Below, piece after piece: positions 35,750-44,732 of a stretch of DNA of 64,000 bases (position 1 is the first letter of the stretch; each line of letters begins with the position of its first letter). Source of the DNA: Pseudomonadota bacterium (lineage in GTDB: Bacteria > Pseudomonadota > Alphaproteobacteria > Rhizobiales > Beijerinckiaceae). The DNA lies in NCBI GenBank assembly GCA_023450615.1, contig JAEXGT010000018.1, positions 37,376 to 101,375 of the forward strand, in the 5' to 3' direction. The notes under the pieces were generated by a model. The model did no database searches, was not told the origin of the DNA, and was given only the letters and a program-made list of their open reading frames with translations. The position numbers were made by a program, and so were the translations under genes.

Positions 35750-36328
35750 TCAGCTCGTCCACACATCCCGCGTGATGGCGACCAGGGATAATCCTTGGCC
35801 GCCGTCCTGGAAGATGAGGCGTAGACTCTTCCAGTTCATATCTGCCACATCACCCTGCCCGCGAATATGCAGCTCGACGACGATGCCGCCGGGCGCGAAA
35901 TCGTGGTTGTTGTTGATCTCGTTCCCGCGCTGGCGCGGCTCGTTGTAGAGCACCTCATCCGCGTGGCGGTAATCCGCGCTCCACACGAACTCATCGAAAT
36001 ATTGGCTGCAGGTGATTTCGATGGGATCACCGCTGCCGTCCTTCTGTCCCCAAAGGCGCAGCTGCGGATCCGTGGCGCAGAGCTTCAATTCGGCTCGCGA
36101 GAGACGCACATCGCTGTCGTCCAGCATCACGTAAGGACTCAAGGTGAGCCCTTCTTCGCCGACGAAGGATGCGAGCTTTTCGAAATCCCCCGCGGCGATG
36201 GCTTCCAGCACTTCCGGAACGATTCCCTTAACAGCTTGACGCGCAGCCTTGGGCCCCAGCGCCTGCGCACCGCCAGGCTGGGTGACGAGCGAGAGAGCAA
36301 GAAGGAGCAAGGCAGCAAAGCGTTTCAT
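35750..36328 (-). CDS. Secreted hypothetical protein
   Basis: A 192-residue protein with a signal peptide (MKRFAALLLLALSLVTQPGGAQA). The mature part contains VPEVLEAIAAGDFEKLASFVGEEGLTLSPYVM and two cysteines (LKLCATD, EITCSQYF) that could form a disulfide. The GDFEKLASFV...GLTLSPY layout resembles small periplasmic proteins of unknown role that I cannot name. It converges on the isovaleryl-CoA dehydrogenase gene with 3 bp between stops. Confidence 0.65.
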   Translation of the reverse strand: MKRFAALLLLALSLVTQPGGAQALGPKAARQAVKGIVPEVLEAIAAGDFEKLASFVGEEGLTLSPYVMLDDSDVRLSRAELKLCATDPQLRLWGQKDGSGDPIEITCSQYFDEFVWSADYRHADEVLYNEPRQRGNEINNNHDFAPGGIVVELHIRGQGDVADMNWKSLRLIFQDGGQGLSLVAITRDVWTS

Positions 36329-36470
36329 GGCGCGTTTCACTCCAGGGGATGCGGTTGGCAGCATCCATGCCTATAGTGCAATATTGATGCACGACAATGG
36401 ATACGTCTTGTAGTGGCCAACCGCGTGGGTGCCCGCTATGACTAGCCTACCCCAACGTCAGGAAAAGACT

Positions 36471-37172
36471 ATGACTCTCGACAAGACGATTGCCGACGCC
36501 CTGCGCGCTGCCTCCACCGCCACGATCACCACGGTTTTGCTGAAGAAAGGCATTCGCCGCTGCTGGATGAAGGGTCCGATGCCCGCCTACAATGCCACGG
36601 AGAAGATGGTGGGCAAGGCCTTCACCCTGCGCTTCGTGCCCGCCCGCGAGGATCTGGCGACGCCCGAATCCTGGGCTTCTCCGATCTCCACGCGCGCCGC
36701 CATTGAGGCGATGCCGGAAGGCTGCATCGCGGTCGTCGATTCCATGGGCGTGACCGATGCCGGCATTTTCGGCGATATTCTCACCGCCCGCATGAAGAAG
36801 CGCGGCGTGGCCGCGCTCATTACGGATGGCGTCATTCGCGATGCGGTCGGCGTGGAAGGCACGAACCTTCCCGTGTGGTGCGCGGGCGTTGCGGCCCCTC
36901 CGTCGGTTGCAGGCCTCACCTTCGTCGGCTGGCAGGAGCCCATCGGCTGCGGCGGCGTGGCGATTTTCCCGGATGACGTGATCGTCGCCGACCGCGACGG
37001 CGTGGTCGTCATTCCGGCAGCGATGGTCGAGGATGTGGCGAAGGCTGCCGTGGAGCAGGAGCGCTATGAATTGTGGGTGATGCGCGAGGTGGAGAAGGGC
37101 GTGCCCCTCCCCGGCCTTTACCCGCCGAACGCCGAGACGAAAGCCCGCTACGAGGCCGAGTCGAAGGTTTAA
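36471..37172 (+). CDS. RraA-like protein / putative 4-hydroxy-4-methyl-2-oxoglutarate aldolase
   Basis: A 233-residue member of the RraA/HMG-aldolase family. It has the family core GIFGDILTARMKKRGVAALITDGVIRD, with the G-x-x-x-x-x-A...R-x-D metal/substrate motif, and ends with PDDVIVADRDGVVVIP. Members split between RNase E regulators and class II aldolases/decarboxylases; a length of 233 with an N-terminal extension favours the enzyme side. AGGAAAAG precedes the ATG at 36471; an in-frame start 42 bp earlier is possible. Confidence 0.78.
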   Translation: MTLDKTIADALRAASTATITTVLLKKGIRRCWMKGPMPAYNATEKMVGKAFTLRFVPAREDLATPESWASPISTRAAIEAMPEGCIAVVDSMGVTDAGIFGDILTARMKKRGVAALITDGVIRDAVGVEGTNLPVWCAGVAAPPSVAGLTFVGWQEPIGCGGVAIFPDDVIVADRDGVVVIPAAMVEDVAKAAVEQERYELWVMREVEKGVPLPGLYPPNAETKARYEAESKV

Positions 37173-37232
37173 CGATTGAATATGCTTCGTCCTCATTCTG
37201 AGGACGGAGTACGCAGTGATGAAGGATGGCTG

Positions 37233-38066
37233 GTGTTTTACTACGTCTCGAAGATCGCATGGTTTTTCACCACGCCATCCAACTTTCTCCTCAGCCTCAT
37301 CCTGCTGGGTCTGGTTCTTGCTCTCTTCCGGCGCCTGAGACCATTCGGCATCGGCCTCTCGCTCGCCACGGCCGTACTGACGCTCGGCCTCGGCCTCCTG
37401 CCCGTATCCACCTATCTCATGGTGCCGCTGGAAGAGCGTTTCCCGCCCTTCAGGGATGACGGGAAACCGGTCGACGGCATCATCCTGCTGGGCGGCTCCG
37501 TGGAAGCCGCGGATTCGGTGGCTCGCGGACAGCTGGTCTCCAATGAATCGGCGGAACGCGTGCTCGATACGATCCAGCTGGCGCATCGCTATCCGAACGC
37601 CCGCATCCTCATTTCCGGCGGAGGCGGCACCGTGTTCGGCGATGGTGTCGGCGAATCCCCTGTGATCGCCGGCTACTTCAAAAGCATCGGCATCGAGCCC
37701 GGGCGCATCATCGTCGAGGACCGCTCCCGCACCACATCGGAGAACGCGTTCTACTCTCGTGAAATGGTGCAACTGAGGGAAGGCGAACGCTGGCTTCTCG
37801 TGACCTCGGCCTGGCATATGCCGCGAGCGGTCGGCGTGTTTGAGAAAGCAGGTTTTCCCGTCACCGCATATCCGGTGGATTTCCGCACGGGCGGTGGATC
37901 GAACAACCTTCGGCCCTTCGCCTTCGTGTCGGACGGGTTGCGGCGGCTCGATGTGGTCGCGAAGGAATGGATAGGCCTGATCGGCTATTATTTGACGGAC
38001 CGCATGAACACCTTGTTTCCCGCGCCTCAGCCCTCATCGGTCGTCGTAGGCAATGCCAGCCGATAG
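37233..38066 (+). CDS. YdcF/ElyC-family (DUF218) membrane protein
   Basis: A 277-residue protein with two N-terminal membrane helices (FFTTPSNFLLSLILLGLVLALF and IGLSLATAVLTLGLGLLPV) and a periplasmic DUF218 domain: VDGIILLGGSVE, ARILISGGGGTVFGDG, EDRSRTTSENAFYS and LLVTSAWHMPRAVGVFEKAGF. ElyC-type members act in envelope biogenesis. The start is taken as GTG 37233 because the family usually begins with a short F-x-x-S-K-x-x-W-F segment; an ATG at 37176 is the alternative. The 3' end overlaps the convergent DUF3253 gene by 40 bp. Confidence 0.78.
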   Translation: MFYYVSKIAWFFTTPSNFLLSLILLGLVLALFRRLRPFGIGLSLATAVLTLGLGLLPVSTYLMVPLEERFPPFRDDGKPVDGIILLGGSVEAADSVARGQLVSNESAERVLDTIQLAHRYPNARILISGGGGTVFGDGVGESPVIAGYFKSIGIEPGRIIVEDRSRTTSENAFYSREMVQLREGERWLLVTSAWHMPRAVGVFEKAGFPVTAYPVDFRTGGGSNNLRPFAFVSDGLRRLDVVAKEWIGLIGYYLTDRMNTLFPAPQPSSVVVGNASR

Positions 38067-38308
38067 GTGCCGCGGAAATCGTCGGGATCGACCGGCTTGC
38101 CCCTTCTCACGATCACGATGCGGCCCTCCTTCATCAGGCGCACCGCGACGCGCCTCAGCGGCGGCATGAGAGGCCCCCACTCCTCCGAGCTATGACCGCC
38201 GACGGCGCTGGCCACGTCGGTAGGGCTGATCGTCTTGCCCGGTCCGCGTTCGTTGAGCAGCGCGAGCATGGCGGCTTCCAGCTCATCCGGCGTGACGTTC
38301 TTAGCCAT
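38027..38308 (-). CDS. DUF3253 small protein
   Basis: A 93-residue protein that is mostly a winged-helix-like DUF3253 domain: ELEAAMLALLNERGPGKTISPTDVASAVGG, then MPPLRRVAVRLMKEGRIVIVRRGKPVDPDDFRGTYRL. The fold suggests nucleic-acid binding, but no role is known to me. It overlaps the DUF599 gene upstream by 8 bp (co-transcribed) and the convergent YdcF-like gene by 40 bp. Confidence 0.75.
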   Translation of the reverse strand: MAKNVTPDELEAAMLALLNERGPGKTISPTDVASAVGGHSSEEWGPLMPPLRRVAVRLMKEGRIVIVRRGKPVDPDDFRGTYRLALPTTTDEG

Positions 38309-38993
38309 GCTTTTCTCCCAGGGCGGCATCCCGCGCATCCGACATGAACTGACGTCGCCACATGACGAACAGGACACCAGCGGTCGCAGCGATGAACAGA
38401 TAGGCGCTGATAAACCAGCCGAGATAGGCAAGCGAGAAGAAGAAAGCGCGCTGCCCGCGATTGAAATGCTTGCCTGCCACCACGTTCATGGCTGCCGCCT
38501 GACGCGCGACGGTCAGGGCCTCTTCGCGATTGCTCTCTTTCAGCACCGGCACGGCGCCGACGAGGATCGCCATGTAGTTGAACAGTCGATACGACCACGC
38601 GAACTTGAAGAAGGCATAGACGAAGATCACCGCAAGGCCGATGACCTTGGCCTCCAGGGCAAGGCGCGTTGGCGGCTCGCCGAAGGGCAGATCGGCGAAG
38701 ATCGGCAGAACGCTCTCGGTGGACCTGAAAAGCGCCAGCACGCCACCGATGGCGATGAGCGCGGTGGACGCGAAGAAGGCCGTGCCGTTCATCAGAGAGG
38801 CCATGATCGTGGTATCGACGATCCGGTTCTCGCGGACCACCAGCTGCTCCATCCAGCGGAAGCGGTACTGGTTCATCACCTTGTTGAGGCTTCTCTGCCC
38901 CGCGGCCGTGAACTCGACGGCCGCGTGATAGCCGAACCAGGCGAGGAGAAAGAAGCCCATCGCTGCGTAATCGAGAAGGGTGAACCCGAGCAA
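38301..38993 (-). CDS. DUF599 membrane protein
   Basis: A 230-residue membrane protein with about four helices: LLDYAAMGFFLLAWFGYHAAVEF, SLMNGTAFFASTALIAIGGVLALF, VIGLAVIFVYAFFKFAWSYRLFNY and YLGWFISAYLFIAATAGVLFVMW. The residues RENRIVDTTIMASLMNG and the ...KFAWSYRLFNY segment are characteristic of DUF599. No function is known. It heads a two-gene unit with the DUF3253 gene. Confidence 0.75.
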   Translation of the reverse strand: MLGFTLLDYAAMGFFLLAWFGYHAAVEFTAAGQRSLNKVMNQYRFRWMEQLVVRENRIVDTTIMASLMNGTAFFASTALIAIGGVLALFRSTESVLPIFADLPFGEPPTRLALEAKVIGLAVIFVYAFFKFAWSYRLFNYMAILVGAVPVLKESNREEALTVARQAAAMNVVAGKHFNRGQRAFFFSLAYLGWFISAYLFIAATAGVLFVMWRRQFMSDARDAALGEKHG

Positions 38994-39065
38994 ACTTCGT
39001 CTCCCGTTGACTCTGCCGCTATCATGCCCAGTTTGATGGAAGCCTCAAAGGGGAGCGAATTCGGC

Positions 39066-39473
39066 ATGGCTCAGAATATTACACGCGGCTACAAGACATT
39101 GCTTGAGGAGGCCAGCGCAAAGATTCAGACTTTGCCCACTCAGGAAGCAATGGCCCTCCATGGCCGCGAGGACGTGGTGTTCGTGGATCTGCGCGATCCC
39201 CGCGAGCTGGAACGGAAGGGACGCATTCCCGGTGCTGTGCATTGTCCGCGAGGCATGCTGGAATTCTGGGTCGATCCGGACAGCCCCTATCACAAGCCCG
39301 TCTTCAACCAGGACAAGACCTTCGTGTTCTTCTGCGCGGCGGGCTGGCGCTCGGCTCTCTCAGCCGCGACGGCGCAGGACATGGGGCTGAAGCCCGTCGC
39401 CCATATCGAAGGCGGCTTCACGGCCTGGAAGAACGCCGGAGGACCTATCGAGACCGTGGAGCCCAAGGCTTAA
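39066..39473 (+). CDS. Rhodanese-domain protein
   Basis: A 135-residue single-domain rhodanese. The core is VVFVDLRDPRELERKGRIPGAVHCPRGMLEFWVD and the active-site loop is FFCAAGWRSA, where the cysteine would carry the persulfide. It ends with HIEGGFTAWKNAGGP, a standard family ending. The stop codon overlaps that of the convergent acylphosphatase gene within TTAA. Confidence 0.88.
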   Translation: MAQNITRGYKTLLEEASAKIQTLPTQEAMALHGREDVVFVDLRDPRELERKGRIPGAVHCPRGMLEFWVDPDSPYHKPVFNQDKTFVFFCAAGWRSALSAATAQDMGLKPVAHIEGGFTAWKNAGGPIETVEPKA

Positions 39474-39763
39474 TCGGTTCTGCGAACCTCGAAGCCATCC
39501 ACGTCGGCGAGATTGGGGTCAGCTCCCTCGACGGGCTCGACCAGCTGCACCAGGGATCCAGCCGGTCCCTGGTGGCAGGCCTTAAGCATGACTTCAACCA
39601 TCTCGCCGGAGCCCGCGAATACGGCCTCGACGCTGCCGTCATGCCTGTTCCGGACCCAGCCTTTGAGCCCATGAAGCTCGGCCTGATGATGGGTCCAGGC
39701 GCGGAAGCCCACCCCCTGGACGCGTCCGTGGATCAAAACATGGGCTATTCGGTTCATGCTCAC
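39470..39763 (-). CDS. Acylphosphatase
   Basis: A 97-residue acylphosphatase. The catalytic loop HGRVQGVGFRAW contains the essential Arg, and GWVRNRHDGSVEAVFAG contains the essential Asn. It hydrolyses acyl-phosphates such as carbamoyl- or acetyl-phosphate. The DUF6766-type gene lies 6 bp upstream on the same strand, suggesting co-transcription. Confidence 0.92.
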   Translation of the reverse strand: MSMNRIAHVLIHGRVQGVGFRAWTHHQAELHGLKGWVRNRHDGSVEAVFAGSGEMVEVMLKACHQGPAGSLVQLVEPVEGADPNLADVDGFEVRRTD

Positions 39764-39769
39764 CGTTCC

Positions 39770-40186
39770 TCAGCGATGCGCGTGACGGGCGTCCGTGTGG
39801 CGCCCCGCATAATCCTCGTCGAGCTCTCGGATGATACGCTCTCCATTCTGCGGGTCCACCCTTCGCAGGATCTCGTCGAGCTTCGCCTCCATGCGGTCGT
39901 CGCCTTCCTTGGATTGGGGCGAGCCGACATAGAGAAGAATGGCCAGACCGCCGACCTGCCAGAGAAGCTGCAGAAACTCGGACTGCCAGTTTTCCAGAGT
40001 GTCCCGCATCATCTCGACGAGATACTCGGACGTCACGATAGGCTGGGCATGGGCCTGCTGCTCGTTCACATAAGCGAACCAGCCGAAGAGCCAATGACCG
40101 ATAAGGGAAATCAGGAAAAAGCCGAGGGTGATCCAGGCATAGCCATAGGCTTTCCAGACGGATCCCGGCTTCGTTTTCGTGTCCAT
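39770..40186 (-). CDS. DUF6766-like small membrane protein
   Basis: A 138-residue protein with two membrane helices (YAWITLGFFLISLIGHWLFGWFAYV and FLQLLWQVGGLAILLYVGS) and a charged C-terminus ending in a histidine-rich GRHTDARHAHR. The segment ISLIGHWLFGWFAY...ENWQSEFLQLLWQVGGLAILL is the recognisable core of a family of unknown function. The start at 40186 begins at a clean N-terminus (MDTKTKPGSVWKAYGY). Confidence 0.65.
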   Translation of the reverse strand: MDTKTKPGSVWKAYGYAWITLGFFLISLIGHWLFGWFAYVNEQQAHAQPIVTSEYLVEMMRDTLENWQSEFLQLLWQVGGLAILLYVGSPQSKEGDDRMEAKLDEILRRVDPQNGERIIRELDEDYAGRHTDARHAHR

Positions 40187-40260
40187 TTCAGACCTCTTAC
40201 GCAAACCGTCTGATTCAACGCGCGCCCAAGGCAAAGGTTCTGAAAGTCGGACTGGCGCGC

Positions 40261-40764
40261 CTATCGGCGGATCGTGCTCGAAGGCGCGGCAAAGAGCGGG
40301 CGGACCTTCGGCTGCTGTGGTGCCGGAGCGGTCGAGGCCTGGACATTCGGCAGCCACATGCCGAGGCTTTTGACATAATCCGCCGGCAGGCCGGCATGCT
40401 GAGCCGCCTCGATCACGCCTTCCATATAGCCGGGCTTCGGCGTGCCGGGCTTGGCGCTGCGGCCGATATAGACCATGGCGCGGCGGGGCCCCTGCTCCGT
40501 CACCACCGGCTGGATGACCTTGCTATAGAGCCCGGTCGAGAGGCTCTCGTAGCGGTCGAGCGCCGGGACATCCGCCAGCGCCAGATCCCACACCATACCC
40601 CAGACCGCTCGCTGCGGATCGCGCACCACGGAGGCATAGCCCTCATCGAAGATGATGAAACGGTGGCGCATGAGCCGCGCGATGCCAACGGGCTTCGAGG
40701 CCGGGCAGCGCTGGAGCATGGCATCTCGGTCCATGTTGGACCCATAGGCGAAATAGAGGGGCAT
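40261..40764 (-). CDS. Gamma-glutamylcyclotransferase-like protein
   Basis: A 167-residue protein of the GGCT/AIG2 fold. It starts with the substrate loop LYFAYGSNMD and has LDRYESL, which supplies the catalytic Glu. The last ~35 residues are Pro/Ala-rich and likely disordered. Expected reaction: formation of 5-oxoproline from gamma-glutamyl compounds; the exact substrate is unknown. Confidence 0.8.
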   Translation of the reverse strand: MPLYFAYGSNMDRDAMLQRCPASKPVGIARLMRHRFIIFDEGYASVVRDPQRAVWGMVWDLALADVPALDRYESLSTGLYSKVIQPVVTEQGPRRAMVYIGRSAKPGTPKPGYMEGVIEAAQHAGLPADYVKSLGMWLPNVQASTAPAPQQPKVRPLFAAPSSTIRR

Positions 40765-40910
40765 AATTCACTCTCTCATGCCGATAGGCAGCTCATCCTG
40801 AGAGCGGGATCGATTAAGTGTCGGTAGCTCTTCTCCCCACAAGGGGGAGGGAAATGGCGTCACACCTTTTTGAGCCTGCGCTCAGGATAAAGCCTGTCGG
40901 TTTGCTGTTC

Positions 40911-42911
40911 TCATGCGAATTCGAGAATGACCGCATCGACCGCGAGGCTATCACCCTCTTTGGCATGAATTTTGGCAATCGTGCCGTCGCGCTCGGCGCG
41001 CAGCACGTTTTCCATCTTCATGGCCTCGACGATGCAGAGCGGCTCGCCCGTCTTGACCTCCTGGCCCTGGGACACGCTGATCGCTTTCACCAGCCCCGGC
41101 ATCGGGCAGAGCAGCTGCTTGCCCGTATCGGCCTCCAGCCGCACGGGCATGAGCGCCGCAAGCTCGGCCTCGCGCCTGGTATAGACGCGGACCTCGACCG
41201 AGGCTCCCGCATGGGCCAGCGCGAAGCCGTTGAGGATCGGGCGCACCTGCACCGCGATCTCCTCATCCCCCACCGTTCCGGTCCAGACCGGCTCGCCGGG
41301 CACCCAATCCGACTCGACCGGCCAGGATTGGCCGTCGATCATCACGAGAATGCCTTCCTCGTCGTCCTCGATCACCACGTCATGCCGCGCGGAGCCCATC
41401 ATCACGACGCGGTCCAGTTCGAACTGCACGGCGGATGGCTCGCGCATCTGGCCCGAGATGTAGCGCTTGCGGATGTTCTGGAGATGGTCGATGGCGGCAG
41501 CCACCGCCGCCATGCGAAGGGCGACCTCTCCTTCAGGCGCAGGAGCCTTGAAGCCCTGCGGAAATTCTTCCGCGATGAATCCCGTGGAGAGCGCGCCAGA
41601 CTTCCAGCGCGGATGCTGCATCAATGCGGAGAGGAACGGGATGTTGTGGCGGATGCCATCGATGGCGAAGGCGTCGAGCGCCGTCGCCTGGGCCTCGATG
41701 GCCTGCTCGCGGGTCGGCGCATGGGTCACGAGCTTGGCGATCATCGGATCGTAATAGATCGAGATCTCGCCGCCCTCATAGACGCCAGTATCGTTGCGCA
41801 CGGTCACGCCGTCCTGCTCGCCCTCTTCCGGCGGGCGATAGGTGACGAGGCGGCCTGTGGAGGGCAGGAAGTTGCGCACCGGGTCTTCCGCATAGATGCG
41901 GCTTTCCACCGACCAGCCATTGAGCTTCACGTCGGCCTGGGACAGCCGAAGCTTCTCGCCGGCGGCGACGCGGATCATCTCCTCCACGAGGTCGACGCCG
42001 GTGATCATCTCGGTGACCGGATGCTCCACCTGCAGGCGGGTGTTCATTTCGAGGAAGTAGAACGACTTGTCCTGGCCGGCGACGAACTCCACCGTGCCCG
42101 CGGAATCGTAGCCCACGGCCTTGGCCAGCGCGACTGCCTGCTCGCCCATGCGGCGGCGGGTGGCCTCGTCGAGCAGCGGTGATGGCGCTTCCTCGATGAC
42201 CTTCTGGTTACGGCGCTGGATCGAGCATTCGCGCTCGCCGAGATAGATCACGTTGCCGTGCTTGTCGCCGAGCACCTGGATCTCGATGTGGCGCGGATCG
42301 GTAATGAACTTCTCGATGAAGACGCGGTCGTCGCCGAAGGAGGACGCCGCCTCCGACTTGGCGCGGGCAAAGCCCTCGGCGACCTCGTCGGCGGAGTAAG
42401 CAATGCGCATGCCCTTGCCGCCGCCGCCGGCTGAGGCCTTGATCATGACCGGATAGCCGATCTCGTCGGCGATGGACACCGCCTGCTCGGGCCCCTCGAT
42501 GACGCCGAGATAGCCCGGAACCGTGGAAACCTTCGCGGCAGCCGCCGCTTTCTTCGACTCGATCTTGTCGCCCATGGCGGCGATGGCGCCGGGATTGGGG
42601 CCGATGAAGACGATTCCCGCCTCGGCCAGAGCCTTGGGGAACGCCTCGCGCTCGGAGAGGAAGCCGTAGCCCGGATGGACGGCCTGAGCCCCGGTTGCCT
42701 TGCAGGCTTCGATGATCTTCTCGATCACCAGATAGGATTGGGCGGCGGCAGCCGGGCCGATATGGACGGCCTCGTCGGCCATCTCCACGTGGAGAGCATC
42801 CCGGTCGGCATCGGAATAGACCGCCACGGTCTTGATGCCCATCCGTCGGGCGGTCTTGATCACCCGGCACGCGATTTCGCCACGGTTCGCAATCAGGATC
42901 TTGTCGAACAT
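40911..42911 (-). CDS. pccA: Propionyl-CoA carboxylase, biotin-containing alpha subunit
   Basis: A 666-residue biotin-dependent carboxylase subunit. The biotin carboxylase domain (1-~445) shows MFDKILIANRGEIACRVI, the ATP-grasp loop KASAGGGGKGMRI, and FLEMNTRLQVEHPVTE. A BT domain (~450-590) mediates contact with the beta subunit, and the C-terminal biotinyl domain has EAMKMEN with the biotinylated Lys near 632. Length and BT domain fit propionyl-CoA carboxylase rather than AccC. Start at ATG 42911. The beta subunit gene lies 4.2 kb away at 47143 on the same strand. Product methylmalonyl-CoA feeds succinyl-CoA. Confidence 0.92.
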   Translation of the reverse strand: MFDKILIANRGEIACRVIKTARRMGIKTVAVYSDADRDALHVEMADEAVHIGPAAAAQSYLVIEKIIEACKATGAQAVHPGYGFLSEREAFPKALAEAGIVFIGPNPGAIAAMGDKIESKKAAAAAKVSTVPGYLGVIEGPEQAVSIADEIGYPVMIKASAGGGGKGMRIAYSADEVAEGFARAKSEAASSFGDDRVFIEKFITDPRHIEIQVLGDKHGNVIYLGERECSIQRRNQKVIEEAPSPLLDEATRRRMGEQAVALAKAVGYDSAGTVEFVAGQDKSFYFLEMNTRLQVEHPVTEMITGVDLVEEMIRVAAGEKLRLSQADVKLNGWSVESRIYAEDPVRNFLPSTGRLVTYRPPEEGEQDGVTVRNDTGVYEGGEISIYYDPMIAKLVTHAPTREQAIEAQATALDAFAIDGIRHNIPFLSALMQHPRWKSGALSTGFIAEEFPQGFKAPAPEGEVALRMAAVAAAIDHLQNIRKRYISGQMREPSAVQFELDRVVMMGSARHDVVIEDDEEGILVMIDGQSWPVESDWVPGEPVWTGTVGDEEIAVQVRPILNGFALAHAGASVEVRVYTRREAELAALMPVRLEADTGKQLLCPMPGLVKAISVSQGQEVKTGEPLCIVEAMKMENVLRAERDGTIAKIHAKEGDSLAVDAVILEFA

Positions 42912-43023
42912 GAGCCTTTGATGCTCCACCCTCAAAAAACTTAGCCCCACCTCCGTTACTGCACATCCGTGCATTCGGGAAGCGGGGCTTCGTATAGCTT
43001 TTAGGTTAGATTGAAACGTAGCC

Positions 43024-43437
43024 TTAGGCCGCCATGAGGTTCTGGCGGGCCTGCTGGCGGCCACGCATGATGAAATCCAGCAGCGCCACGTCCACATAGC
43101 CCGCCTCGTCCAGGATGGCGTAGGCGATGTTCATGGCGTTGCGGCTCGGGCCGCTGACCTCCAGGACGGTCGCCAGCCACAGGGCATCGTCCCCGCTGAC
43201 GACACCGAAGGGCGCCCGCTTCCAGACCACGAATTCCACCACGAGCTTGGCAAGCGCCGGACCCCAGCTCTCGTCGGCTTCGATCATCCGGTCGAGCGCC
43301 AGGAGCGTCTCCACCTCCAGGCGGCTGGTGATGCCGGATTCCAGAATCTCGCCGGTCAGCCGCTTCACGTCATCGGCGGAAATGAAGTTGCACTCTGCGG
43401 CGCTGTCGATGAACTCGCGAAGGTTATCCTTCAACAT
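43024..43437 (-). CDS. Hypothetical protein
   Basis: A 137-residue protein I do not recognise. It is predicted helical with no signal peptide or membrane segment; segments are LREFIDSAAECNFISADDVKRLTGEIL, SRLEVETLLALDRMIEADESWGPALAKLVVEFVVW and YVDVALLDFIMRGRQQAR. It lies 112 bp upstream of pccA on the same strand. The acidic, helical makeup suggests a small protein-binding protein, but this is a guess. Confidence 0.6.
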   Translation of the reverse strand: MLKDNLREFIDSAAECNFISADDVKRLTGEILESGITSRLEVETLLALDRMIEADESWGPALAKLVVEFVVWKRAPFGVVSGDDALWLATVLEVSGPSRNAMNIAYAILDEAGYVDVALLDFIMRGRQQARQNLMAA

Positions 43438-43752
43438 TCCTGTGACTCCCTCGGGCCCTTGTGCAGGACAGCCGGTCGATCTCTTGTGTGGGGAGGAGTG
43501 TCACACGGACGCCGCCGCAAACCGTTAACGCGACATGATGAATCCGCGTTGAGGTTAAGCGTTGTTGAGAGTCTTTGGTTGCCGGATTCTTGACGGCTGA
43601 AATTCTCCTGCATTGGCGCGGCTTTCGGCGCGGGCTCCGTTCAACCTTGCAATCCCGCAAGGGGGCTCTTTCCGCACTTCCTCCCGCAGCAATGGTACTT
43701 ATCTGGCAGCTCAGCGGCGCGCTTCTGCGCCAGCTTGTTAAGGAACAGAGCC
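43438..43752. other. Divergent intergenic region
   Basis: These 315 bp separate the hypothetical gene (minus) from the mhqO-like gene (plus). I see AAGGAA before the mhqO-like start and no terminator or clear operator. Both promoters must lie here. Confidence 0.4.
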
Positions 43753-44682
43753 ATGCGGCACCACGGCATCCATCACGTCACCGCCATTGCGGGTCCGGCC
43801 CGTCGCAACCTCGATTTCTACACCCGTGTTCTCGGGCTTCGCCTCGTCAAGAAGACGGTGAATTTCGAGGATCCCGGCACGTATCATTTCTATTTCGGCG
43901 ACAGCCATGGCAGCCCAGGCTCGCTCCTCACCTTCTTCCCCTGGGAGCATGTCGCTCCGGGACGCAACGGCGTCGGCTCGACTTCGGAGACCGCCTTCCG
44001 CGTGCCGGAAGGCTCGCTCGGGTTCTGGACGCACCGCTTCATCGAGCAGGGCGTCGAGCATGGCGCGCTGGAGAAGCGTTTCGGCCAGAGCGTCCTGCCC
44101 TTCAAGGACCCGCACGGCACGAGCCTTTCCCTCGTGGGCGTTTCCGATGCGAGCGGCGATGGCGTCTGGGCGGAGAGCGATGTTCCGCCGGAATACGCCA
44201 TTCGCGGCCTTGAGGGCGTGACGCTGCTCGTCGAGAACGGAGAGCCGACAGGCGCGATCCTCACCGATGTTTTCGGCTTCCAGGAGGTAGCGCGCGAGGG
44301 CTCCCTCGTTCGCTACAAGAGCGATGCCGCCATCGGCAGCGTTGTCGACATCCGCAGCGTCGGCGGGTTCCTGCCGGGGCGCATGGGCGGCGGCTCGATC
44401 CATCACGTCGCCTTCCGCGCTGCGGATGACGCGGATCAGGCCGAGATGGTGCGCAAGCTCGCAGAGAACCATGGGCTTCATCCCACGGAGCAGAAGGACC
44501 GCAACTACTTCCGGTCCGTCTATTTCCGTGAGCCCAACGGCATTCTCTTCGAGATCGCCACGGACGAGCCGGGCTTCGCGATCGACGAGGCGGAAGATCG
44601 CCTGGGCAGCGAGTTGAAGTTGCCCGGGTTCCTGGAGCCGCGCCGCTCCTTCATCGAGACCCATCTGCCTGAACTGGCCTGA
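43753..44682 (+). CDS. mhqO: Ring-cleaving dioxygenase / VOC-family protein (MhqO-like)
   Basis: A 309-residue protein with two vicinal-oxygen-chelate modules. The first starts GIHHVTAIAGPARRNLDFYTRVLGLRLVKKTVNFEDPGTYHFYFGD; the second begins SIHHVAFRAADDADQ and ends RDRNYFRSVYFREPNGILFEIATDEPGF-like, so the usual His, His and Glu metal ligands are present. It resembles Bacillus MhqO/YkcA-type hydroquinone dioxygenases, which protect against quinones. The ATG at 43753 has AAGGAA upstream. An MhqD-like hydrolase follows 50 bp downstream, as in the Bacillus mhqNOP/mhqED systems, which supports the assignment. Confidence 0.78.
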   Translation: MRHHGIHHVTAIAGPARRNLDFYTRVLGLRLVKKTVNFEDPGTYHFYFGDSHGSPGSLLTFFPWEHVAPGRNGVGSTSETAFRVPEGSLGFWTHRFIEQGVEHGALEKRFGQSVLPFKDPHGTSLSLVGVSDASGDGVWAESDVPPEYAIRGLEGVTLLVENGEPTGAILTDVFGFQEVAREGSLVRYKSDAAIGSVVDIRSVGGFLPGRMGGGSIHHVAFRAADDADQAEMVRKLAENHGLHPTEQKDRNYFRSVYFREPNGILFEIATDEPGFAIDEAEDRLGSELKLPGFLEPRRSFIETHLPELA

Positions 44683-44690
44683 AACCAAAA

Positions 44691-44719
44691 CCCTCTCCCG
44701 ACGCCATGTCGGGAGAGGG
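44691..44719. repeat. Perfect 12-bp hairpin between mhqO-like and mhqD-like genes
   Basis: CCCTCTCCCGAC and GTCGGGAGAGGG flank a 5-nt loop. There is no T run, and the right arm (GGGAGAGGGAG) may double as a ribosome-binding region for the next gene, so the hairpin could tune its translation. It resembles common intergenic palindromes of this group. Confidence 0.7.
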
Positions 44720-44732
44720 AGAAAGCACTGTC

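Noticed and set aside
44691..44719. Intrinsic terminator between the mhqO-like and mhqD-like genes
   Set aside because: The stem is strong but there is no T run, and the right arm lies in the next gene's ribosome-binding region.
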